This document shows positions 15,701-27,700 of a stretch of 64,000 nt of DNA, in pieces (the first letter of the stretch is position 1; every line of letters begins with the position of its first letter). The position numbers were made by a program, and so were the translations under genes. The stretch is from Gavia stellata (taxonomy: Eukaryota; Chordata; Aves; Gaviiformes; Gaviidae), in contig NC_082637.1 of assembly GCF_030936135.1 (NCBI RefSeq), positions 42,791,821 to 42,855,820 of the forward strand, read 5' to 3'. The notes beneath the pieces are model-generated. The model searched no databases. It worked only from the letters and a program-made list of their open reading frames with translations, and was not told the origin of the DNA.

Positions 15701-18700
15701 GCACAGTTGGTAGCATTTAAAAAACACGACATCAAATCTCAGGTATTTCTAGCATTACCAGAGAAACTAGTTTAAAAGCCTCAGTGATCAGTCTTCCTTC
15801 AATTGTTGACTTCTCCCTTTTAGCCCAAATACATAGGAACAAAGGACTTCTCAGGTTCCTCAGAAGTTACTTTTTATATTATTACTACTATATGAGATGA
15901 GTTCCAAGACTACCAGGTCATGCAAGGATCTGTCCTGGTTGTTCAGACTGAGAACTGTGTTAGGACTGCATATTGAATATTGTGATAGTATCACTTGTAA
16001 TAAACCCATTGCTGTAGATTATCTCATGCTGTATTGTGTAAAGAAGTAGGAGAAAGTGTTTTGGGGGGCATTTGGTAGCTTCATCTGAATACAGCTATTT
16101 AATGGCCCTGTTCTTCCTAGTGAGCTGGACCACTCTTGCTGCCGTAAGATTGCCAGTCTTTTTTGTTTTTCCAAGTTCTTTAGCAGAGAAATGCAAGAAA
16201 AATATCAGAGCAGAAGTTCTGTATGGCCCAGGTGTTTTTAATTTTGAAGTTTTGAAGTACAATACTTAGACACTAATTAAGAATTGCAGGCATATGCTGC
16301 CCTGTGCCATCTGATTTTCTAATAATCATTCTCTGAAATAGGTTTCTGAGTAAAAGCTATTACTGTTTCATAGAACATCTACTCAGTGTCTATTCATATG
16401 CAGAAGTACATATGTATACAACAATAGCTGCTGTACTAGTACTTGAATTTAATTTGTATTTAAAATAATTTAGAGCCTTTGCTAAATATTATAGCTGAGT
16501 AGAGATACTGACACATACCTTAAATTTGCTGCTTTATTGTCAGAGTTGCAGATTCATCAGAAGATGTGGTAAGCCTGCGCCCACCTCGCTTCTTTGGTGA
16601 AGATGGAGTTATTAGACCTTACAGATTAAGAGATGGAACTGGAAGTCAAATGTTACAGGTGAAGAAAATGAAAGATAATTTGACATAATTTCCCATTTCT
16701 TAAATTCCCTAACCGCCCCTTACCTAGTAACTCAATAGTCAAGAAGTTCCATTTAATTTCTTAGCTTGTGACCACTTTGGTGATTTATTTTCTATGATAC
16801 AACTTTTGAGAAAGACACCATAATGTATACCAGTATATCTGTAGGTGTTTGTGCAAGATATGGAGCATTTTGAAAGAAGAAAAAGGTTTATATGTATAAT
16901 TAAAAAGGTTTATGTCTTTTAATTTTTATTTTTGATAAACAGTGATGATAAACACAAAGGTATTTTTTTCAGTGATTTTATAATACACATTTTAAACAGT
17001 GACATTTAAATCTCAATTTAATGTAAACCAGCATTTTAAACACACTTAAAATAGCTGTATTTATGTCATACACCCGTTGAAAGAATGTGAACAGTTTTGA
17101 ATACTGTTTGCATGAAGAACGTGCTAAGCAGCAGTTATTCTTTAATAAATCAGCTGCCATTTAAGCAACTTTGACTCAGATATCAAAGTGGAAATAACTT
17201 CAACTGTTATGTAGCTTACAAAGTTTCTATTTGTTTCTCTGTTAGAAGTAAAACTGCATTTTAGAAATATTCAAACATAAGAAGTAAACTGGTAATTAGT
17301 GATTGCATGAATGTAAACAGAATTTTAAAAGTACACATTGAAGGATTCATAGTGTGCCAGAGAAATGTTGGAGAAGTCACACACAAATAACCTTTTTGAA
17401 GAAGTAGATAAGAATGAAGTAGCCTTTGGAGAGGATTTTTAGACTCTTTTGAGAATTGCCACAGCTGTTTGTTTCATATCAAGTTCCAATTTGGTTGTTT
17501 CTGTTTCTTCTGCATTTCATTGGTGTGTCTTTTGTTTTCTGGTAGAAGAGGATTATCCTATTTGGGGCATCTCAGCTATGTTCGCCATACCATTAACTGC
17601 TGATCTAGTTCAGCAGACTGAAAGTTCTTTGATAATAAGGAGTGTGCCCCTGCCTTTCTTCTAATGAGCTAGCTTTAACCCATGCTCTCCAATTTAAAGC
17701 TAGTGTTATAAAGCAGTATTACCTTAACTAGAGCATAGTTAGCAGCTACTACTGGTGAACAGCATAAACTCACTTGCTAATCTTTCTCCTTTTTTTGGTA
17801 AGAAAATGAATTCCAAAACATCCCCTTTTCTGTTTCAAAGTGTACCACTAAAACAAATGCTAGCAAGTGAACAGAGTCACCTCTAATGTGCAGACTTCTG
17901 TAATGGCTTTGCATTGCTTTTGCTTCTTAAATTTGTACATGTTTGCATTTTGGGTTTTTTTTCTGAGAAACCTTTAAAAAATTCTGCAATGTAATATGTA
18001 ATTCTAATTTTTCTCTGTTGTGTGGTTAAGTACAGTACCACTATCTTCCATTATCCAACTTAGAAAAGCGTAAAGGCATTGCCTTGTGTAATGCCTGTCA
18101 TATTTTGTGATGGCAGCCACTGTTTGAAAGCAGCTGAAGTTGAAAAATTGTATGTTTCATATTAGTTTTCACTACTGACAATTCTAAGGCAGAACTACTC
18201 TTGAAGAAATGTTTTGAAAGCTGCAAACAGGGTTGTAACTCTCCCTGTAGACAGTCAAATCAGAAAATAATGAATTGCATAACTTTTTTTTTTTCAGACA
18301 TTAATTTCTGATATAGTATGTTTGATGTCTTAATCTTATTTTACCCTCAAGTGTACTAATGTTTTTGGTTCTTAATGTTTCTTGTTCTAGAGATATTTCT
18401 TCGTTTTGCATGAGATTCAGTGTATTATATGTCCGCTATCTGAAGCAGCTTGAATAGCATATTTTCTTATGGAGAAAAAAGGATTATTCTCCCCTTTTGT
18501 ATTATTTCTGTGCATACAGGTCTGGTGACTGGCCCCACTGCAGTCACTGATTTGTAGCATTTTCAACAGATCACTGAACTGGATTGGAATAAAACTTCTT
18601 TTAGTGATTTAGAGATTGCATATGCTGATTAAATGAAATAGGATATAGGTGATTTCATGTGCTTATACTGTGTCCTAAAATAGGATGTCACTTCAGAATT

Positions 18701-21700
18701 TCTTTGTTTTCTGGGGTTTTATTTTGCTTTAATTAACAAATTTGCCAGACAAAATAATACTTCTAAACTAATACTTCTGCTTTCTTCTCTTATCATGCTT
18801 TCAGAAAAGACAGGCCTACAGGGAATGGACTAAGACTCACAATAGTAGTGATGATGATGACAGTTAGGATAATACGGACTGTAACAAATATACATGGCCT
18901 TTGTCACGTTCTTTTGACCTTTAAGTATTAAATGTTGCTGCTATAATACCCACGGAGGAATTGGGGTTCTCTGATATTAAATTCTTATTTTTAAAACTGT
19001 GCAAAAAAATGTGGGGAAATAAACTGTATGATGATGAGTGCTAGGTAAAGGAGCAAAGAATATAATAAAAATAGTCTTATAGCTAAAACTGGGTATTAGG
19101 TGAAAATAGTATTGAATAATATGAAGAAACAGTAATACCGTGACATAGAGTTTATTTCCAGATGTATTTCTATCAAGTGTAGTTAATGTTTTTGCATTTT
19201 CAAAAGTGTTTGACAGGTTTTCTTTATAATTTGCTAGTTGGAATGCTTTTAAATGTGTTTAGTAAAACTTTGCTGAGTTGTACAGTCATTACTGGTGTTA
19301 AAATGCTGTTTGACTGTTTTATTTATTTCATATTTCAAAAGTATTTTGTGTGCTTTTCTTTTTAACAATAAACACGTCTAAAGTTTATCTAAAATGGATT
19401 CATCTGTTCTGTTCCAACATTGTTTCTCATGTTTCCTGGAACTAGATTATGTAAAAACACTAAATGGCCTATAAAAGTATTTAAAAGATAAAATGCATGT
19501 ATTTTGAAAGGAACATTTAACATAAAACTTTAAATTTTTTATTTATAATTTGTTTCACCATAATTTTTAAATACTTATTTTGTGTATCATTTTGAATCTT
19601 TAGATGTGTGAAATAGTGGTTTATTTAGTTATTGTTGATTGTGACCATAAATTATTTGTTCTGAAATCAATATTTTTATTGTTTGCATAGCAGCAAAAAA
19701 AAGGAAAAATAATCCACCCCAGAACTAAACCCTATGTAAAATCATGGACAGATGAAGAAAATAGCAGTAATTTTACAAGACTCTGTGTAGTAAAACATAT
19801 GTAACATGCAAAAGTATTTAGTTTTTTTATTTGCCTAAACACAGGGAAAAGAAAATAACAACATTGAACCACTATAATTCTGTATTGTAAATTCTACAAT
19901 ATTGCTTTACGAGTTACTTGTTTCTTTAAAAATTGTTTTATTCTGTATTCACTGGAATGCTTGCACAGTTTTCTCATTCTTTTTTGTGGTTTGTTGCTAA
20001 ATTTAGATTTTTGTGTTGCATTTTAAAGACTTCTTGCAATAGATACCTATGTATCAATAAGTACTGTAGAAAGAATTAACACTTCTGCAAACACCTGAAG
20101 AATTAGAATTGCTCTAAAGCAATAAGAGCTTCTGAAATGTTTGCGTATTTACCAAAGGTGATGTCATGTCCTTCATTGTCTCTTGTCTTCCAGTTATCAA
20201 AATTCTGTGGGAAGAACCATTAAAATCCGTAAGACTGCTTATTCTGGCTCTATGCCTTCAAAAGCTACTGTACAGTCTGATATCTTGGGCAATGAGCCAA
20301 GGAATATATGCCTGTAATCTCCCAGATAAAAGAGGGGATAAACTCAACTTGAGATCTTGTTTTAGCTGAAACTGCTGATGCTTAAGATTGCTACAGATGA
20401 TGTATTGCTACTTATTTTGTAATACTGTCATAGAGTGGTTTGGGTTGGAACACCAGGGTCACCTTTCACTAGACCAGGTTGCTCAAAGCCCTGTCCAACC
20501 TGGCCTTGAACACTTGGAGGGTTGGGGCATCCAGAACTTCCCTGGGCAACCTGTTCCATTGCCTCACCACCTTCATGGTGAAGAATGTCCTCCTAATATC
20601 TAATCTAAATCTACTCTCTTCCAGTTTAAAGACATTACCCCTCGTCCTATCACTACATGCCCTTGTAAAAAGTCCCTCTCCAGCTTTCTTGTAGGCCCCC
20701 TTCAGGTACTGGAAGGCTGCTAGAAGGTCTCCCCAGAGCCTTCTCTTCTGCAGGCTGAACAACCCCAACTCTCTCAGCCTGTCTTCATAGGAGAGGTGCT
20801 CCAGCCCTCTGATCATCTTCATGGCACTCCTCTGGACTTGCTCCAAGAGGTCCATGTCCTTCTTATATTGGGGACCCCAGAGCTGAACACAGTAGTCCAG
20901 GTGGGGTCTCATGAGAGCAGAGTAGAGGGGCAGAATCACCTCCTTCAACCTGCTGGTCACACTTCTTTTGATGCAGCCCAGGATATTAATAGGCTTTCTG
21001 GGCTGCAAGCGTGCACTGCCGGCTCATGTTGAGCTTCTCATCAACCAACATCCCCAAGTCCTTCTCCTCAGGGCTGCTCTCAATCCATTCTCCACCCAGC
21101 CTGTATTTGTGCCTGGGATTGCCCCAACCCATGTGCAGGACCTTGCACTTGGCCATGTTGAACTTCATCTCAAAAAGATGTCTTGCAGAAGTAGATGAAA
21201 GACTGTATTGCGATGTGTTACTGCCTGAAACATTGTGGGAAGGATTTTGAATATTGTATATCATGAAGTACTCTAAAACTGAGGTTTCACTTCATAAAAT
21301 TATAGGGAGAAATTATTTCCAAAGTTTAAAGTAACTTCATTTTTATTCGACATTGTCCTGACTCTTACCATGCATCCATTCATGCATGCTATCTAGTTTA
21401 CTATTCCCTTAATTGAGTCACAGCTATCATTATCCATCCTCCTTTGGAAAAGCTGTTGTGTCTAGGTTAAAGGAAAGAGCAGGATCCTTACCACTTAAAT
21501 GTGCAACATTTGGATATGATTACATAGCTATTGCCTGTCCCCAGATAGAAGACTTTACAGGAAGCTGGCTGAGACTAGCTAACAGCAGTTGTTTCAGAAG
21601 AATATGGACGCTTGTGTGACTCAGTTTCACTTCAGCTTGTTTGTGATTGAAGCATCAATGCTTATATATGGTGGAAAAGCAAGTAGAAACCAGAAGTGTC

Positions 21701-24700
21701 CTAGGCAAAGTATACACCAGCTTGTTTGCTGCTAGAGAATACAGAAAAGAAAACTGAAATATTTTTCCATTTCCCTGCTGATACAATAATCACTTCTGAT
21801 GCTACAAATCACAGGACTTTGGTTGTTTTGGCAGGAAACACAAAGAACGTCTAGATGTGGTCATCATAATCAAAGTGTAGATCAGTATGGTTTCTCCATT
21901 CAGCTCATCAAATGAATTCCCTTGGTATTCAGATCAAAAATTGACCAAGATAATTCTGCCATTCAGTATAGGCAAATTATATTTCTGTTGTGACGTAGAA
22001 ACTTGGTGTTCTGAAAGAAAGCTGCTGTCCTAATTTTTACTGTCCTGCATACTGTGGCCTTAGATTGAAACAATAACCTTGAGAACAAATTTCTGCTTGT
22101 TTGAACAAAACCATGTTGATTTCAGAGTTGCTGTTCAGCATGGCTGAATGGAATCTTGAATTCGGACACTAACACATCATGTACAAAAGCTTTGCTTTTT
22201 ATAGAATGACATTGCATATTAGGATAACTGGAATGAGGGAGTAGGCAATAAAAGATTAACATTAGTTCTTATTAATACAGAATGAGGAGAGAAGTTTGCA
22301 TGGCAGAAAAAGGAATATTTTACTTTTTTTTCTTCTTTATTTAACAGTTTTCCCCATTTTTCACACACGTTCAAGCTAGATCTAACAAGTGACCCAGATG
22401 CTGCTTAGAATTATTAAATGTTTCTGTGGGGAAGCTGGATATGTAATTATACCAAGTTAGCCTGCTGAAAGTAACAATTCTAGAGCTTTTGAAGAAGTGA
22501 CTTCATAATTTGTGCTGAAAGATACATTCAGTATTGGAGTTTGTAGCAACAACAGTGAATTGCCTTCAGAACTCAACACATTCGGACAGTAATCAGTTCA
22601 TAAGGAAATACACTGGCTATCTAAAATCCAATTGAAAACTTCCAAGTGAATCTGAAGATCAAGAAAAAAGGAGTAGTAGATTAATAACCACTTTTTAAAC
22701 AGTATGGTCTTTACAGTTTTTTTACATGTTGTTTCAGTTGAGATGAGTTCAAGAAGGATATAAAACACACACACATACTACTACTATTTTTTAGAACTAT
22801 AACCAAAAGGATCATAGACTTTAAATTTTGTCTCCACTACCTACACTGCTCTGTTTCATTTCTAACTTTGTCAAAGGCCTCTGTGCTTGCTCCTCAATAA
22901 ATGAGGAGCATGTGGTGTGGTTAGGAATCTTTCCAAGCACAGAGATGCCACTCTTAAGACACTGAGCATATTTGCATATCCAGTATCCAGATACTTCACA
23001 AAGTATCACATCTACTGTTAGATTATTGCAGTGACATCTAAGCATTTGTACTACAGGTAAGAATAATTTGCAAAGGAGGGGATTTGTGCTTGGATTATTT
23101 CACATTTTACAGCTACTGGACTGTCTTTTTTTCAATAGATTAATTCAATTTCCGTGCCTAGTCAATGAACCATAACATATAATAAAGTCATTGGGTTGTT
23201 AAACCTTTTTTAATTTGAAATACAGAAGTTGTTAAAAATTAGTGTTTGTTTTCTTACAGTGGTGAAACTAATACTGAACAAACAATGACTGATTAGTGTT
23301 AACTTTCATAGTTTTGCATCACCAGTGGTCCTAGTTGCTGTCTTTCTCCAAAGAATTAATAGCTAAATACTGTAAAATTAAAAAAAAAAAACCAAACATC
23401 TATATTGAGGGATCAATTATATATTTTTTCTTGTTTGACTTGTATAAGCCACTTTGGTAGCAAAGCACAGTAGTGATTTTGCTGTAAGAATTATCAGCAG
23501 TAAATTTGTGTATCCCTCTATGATGTATTTCCTGATGAATAGGTGCAAGTCTAATGCTAAAAGGGATAAAGAGTGCAAATGAGGGGTAGAAAAATCTAAA
23601 ACGCAGAAAATTTGGAAGTAATTACTGCTTAGCATTGGCATAGGTAGAAGTGTTAACTTTGCAAATGGACTGTGCAGCATTTTCCTGTGCTTTATTTCCC
23701 GATTAACCTCGGTTGTCTACAAAACTACAGAACGCAGATAACTTGAGTTTATGATCTTTGACTCATAGCTAACAATGAGGAGTACTTAGCTCAGTGCATA
23801 CCACATGGTAACAATATTTTTGTGCTGAGCAAATAATTTGTTTGTGAATTTGAGTAGAATGAAATACTCCTTGTGGAATTTTGTGAACATTTAAATAGCT
23901 TTTGTTTAGGATTGCAACGTGTGTGATAGTTAAGTACTGTACTTCCATAATAATTCTCATAATTCCCAACTCATTATCAGTAAACTGAGTAAGTTTCAGT
24001 GGGGTGTCATGACTTGTTAAAAATGAACTAGCAAGCTAATGAAAAGACAGAACCTTAAGTCCCACTCTAGCCTTACCTCAGTGCTATGCAAAGCATAAGA
24101 AAGTGACCTTTGATGCAGGAATCGCAGAATCACGGAATCACTAAGGTTGGAAAAGACCTGTAAGATCATCAAGTCCAACCACCAACTAACACCACCATGC
24201 CCATTAAACCGTGTCCCACAATGCCTCGTCCACACGTTCCTTGAACACCTCCAAGGATGGTGACTCCACCACTTCCCTGGGCAGCTTATTCCAGTGTCTC
24301 ACCACTCTCTCAGTAAAGAAATTTTTCCTAATATCCAGCCTAAACCTCCTGTGGCGCAACTTGAGGCCATTTTCTCTTGTCCTGTCGCTAGTCACTTGGG
24401 AGAAGAGGAGAAAGACCAGAGATTCTCTCCATCCTAATAAGGCTAAATTGCTAAATGTTTCTCCCCTATAATTGCTTCTAATAGAAGAGAGATACTGGTC
24501 ATACTTTGCAGTATTTATAATGTGTTTGGTCAGTAAGAGGAATTGCTGGCATTATCACAGAGTCTTGCAGATTAAATGCAACAATGTGTATTTGCTACTT
24601 CCTACTGAACCACCCTTGCTCTTTCCACACACATTATTTCTGTGAGTGCCTGTCAGCCTTCTCCTCCCTTTCCCTGTCTTTGTCGCTGGGCCACTAACAC

Positions 24701-27700
24701 TGAAAATCCATCAAGACATAGAACTAGACCAGTAGCCTGGTAATCTGGGTCAGGTGCCCTATCCCTACTGTCTGTCCGTACAGCCTCCTCTGTCTTCTAA
24801 CCATCCAATGTGTTGTGTGCTGGAACATGGTAGAGGCTGCCTGGAGAGAGGATTTTTGGGTTAGTTATTTAGGCCCATGCTCCTACTTCATATGAGAGGC
24901 AGGGAGAGACTCAAATCAGAAGCATGTCAATCCCTAGACAAAGCCTGAATAAGGGGTTTCCAAAAATAAAAAAAAAAAAAATCACCATCCCTGTTTTCCA
25001 AGCCCTTAATTTCTCATTTCTTAAGCCGTTCTTGGCTTTATTCATCCTGCCCCTGATACTAGCTCTTGCAGAAATAAATTCAATCAGTGACCTACGTAGG
25101 TAGGCAGATGATCAATAGCTGTGATTTTGTAGCCCAAGGGGGTTAGGGAGAGAGAAATACTCTGAACTTTCTGAGAGCTTGCAATAATCTGAACTTTCTG
25201 AGAGCTTTCTGGAAGGCTGTCTTTTGGGAACATATTACTCAAATGTTTTTGCATTTTAGTCACTAAAGAATCAGCATCTTTGAGGGAATGCATAATTTAA
25301 AAAAAAATCTGGGCAAGTGGAGTTATCCATATGGTCAGATTTGAAGTTGTAGGGTAGGTCTAATTAAATGTCTTTATCATTTTACAGTGGTGATGAATAC
25401 TCATTACATGGTTTTGCTATTTTAACTGCATTGAGAACTGACCTACATGGTTTTTAAATATTGGCATAAGTATCTGAAGCAGTATGTTTGTAGTTAATGG
25501 TTTGTGGAATCATACTGATTTATACTAATCTATTTTTGCTTCCAATTTGTAACAGATCGGAAGTACGCAAGCAGTCTAAGATGCAGCAATCTTAATTTGT
25601 TCACTAATTTAATCACTCATTGCTCAGAAAGTCAGAAATTGCCAAGTCATGTTGAAGTTACAGAGCCTCTGTTTTTAAAAAGTATTCATCTGCTGTCATC
25701 AATATTTTAAATGTATTGCCATTAAAGAATATTCTGCTACATATTCACGGCAATTGCAGGAAAAGATTAAGTAAGTTCAGGGGGAAACAAAAGTATATGG
25801 AGAAATGCTAAACATTACCTCAAGTGCATTATTAAGTCCCACTGTCTACATGATGGTGGGTTCTTGTATACAGTTAAATATAGTTTTATTCCCAGAGGTA
25901 ATTACTCCAACGTTTTGGAGGTGACTTGACATAAAATAGGAAATGAATCTTTATTTCTTTTGTTGTTTCAGAACTGTATTAGTTACCAGAAGTTCGGCAT
26001 GTACTAAAAATACGTAGAAAACCGAGTCCTGAAATGTGCTACGTGCTCTGTTTAAATTTATACTTTTTGGGGATAAATACATTTTAAGCACAAAATTATT
26101 ACATGAATTTATACTAGCATATTCAAAGCTATAAAACTTTTATCTGTTTTAGAAAATTGAAAACGGAAGATTTGCAAAACTCAGATATATTGCACATGCT
26201 ATGGTCAACAGTACAGATCTGTTAATGGTGACAAAAAGGTAAACAGTTTTGACTTTGAAGAATAAGTACTTAAAACTATCATAAAAGTGCACATGCCTTG
26301 ATAATTGTTGATCTATGCTTTGACATGTCTGTCATTATGTATGTAGATAAAATAATGGGGAAAGCATACTTAGTGTGCTGTTAATAATCTTGTTCAACAG
26401 CAGCATTGTTCAACAAGACTATTCTATTTTGAGTCTCATAGTAATTTCTATTTTGAGTCTCATAGTAATTTCTCTGTGTAAGGAGAGAAAAGGAATGTTG
26501 GTTTTATGATTTCCTTAGCTGAGAAAGATTAGTTATAAATCTGGTTAGGTTGAAGTCAATGGAACTGTGGGATTCACTTATAAATTAGAATATTAAAGGA
26601 AAAAAGTATAATACAGGAACAGAGTCAATAATATCTAACAGTGGAGTATCAGGCATGCTTCTCAAATAAAAAGTCTGTACAACTTTTTGTAGAAATACAG
26701 CTAGAAGTAGTGTTACAATTTTGCTATGAAACATACTATTTTAAATAAGTTAGAGGAAAGTTCAAAATTCACTCTTTTGTAAAGTATGCTGTATGGTTGT
26801 CTCTCATTAGATGAGAACTATTTTGGAACAATGAATGACTTCACTAGAGTTAGGTTAATGATAACTTTTAAGTAATTGTACATTAATTTTTAAATTACTA
26901 ATTTTATTTTCTGGTGTCTAGTGGTGTGTTATTTGTGACAAAAGGGACATTTGGACAGCTGACATGTGAATGGCAATACACCTATGATGAATTTACCAAA
27001 GAGCCATTCATCGTCGATGGCAGAAGATTACGCATTGAAGCCAAGGTATGTTAACCTAATCATGTTTTGTTTTCTTTTTGTGTTACTAACATTGAACTTT
27101 GAATTCCTGATCTCTCTCCTTTTGAATACTTGATCTCTCTTGTAGTTGAGATGCACTCAGAGAAGGGAGTTGAAATTTGGTATGGGCAAAACTCCTCAGA
27201 TAACTAGAGAACTTCTGACTGTTCTAAGCAGAATGGTGACTTGGTGTTCGCAGATGAACTTATCCCTTCAGCCCTGGGAATTTGTTTTGTTTGAACGCCA
27301 GTTTGTGGTGTATTCATAGTTTGGAGAATGGTGATACAACAAAACTCACTGCTTACATTTTATTTCTGAAGCCTAAGTTGCTATTTTCACTACCTAAGAC
27401 CACTACTTGCAAGTCAGTATTGGTGGAATGTCCACCCAGGTAATGACTTAAAGAATGAAAACTTGAAACCTTAGGGAGTACTGGATTTTTTTACCCCGCA
27501 TACTCCATTATCTGCCTTCCGTTCCCGCACGCTTTTATAGTCCAGTCTCCAGGGACTCCATGGTAAAAAGGGAAGTCTGTTATTGCTCGGGTGTTCCACT
27601 CCACTGTGCTTTCATGCAGAAAATGAAGTTTCTCAGGGTATGCGCATGCAATGTGAACATACTCAGATTAGTGTAGTGGGTACACGTTGCTGTCTGAACC

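Larger units (their letters stand above)
19373..26152 (+). other. VPS13A intron downstream of the alternative terminal exon
   Basis: 6.8 kb. It holds two reverse-oriented CR1 fragments (20428-21180 and 24118-24412) and a short direct repeat at 25161-25208. No exon is recognised. Confidence 0.6.
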
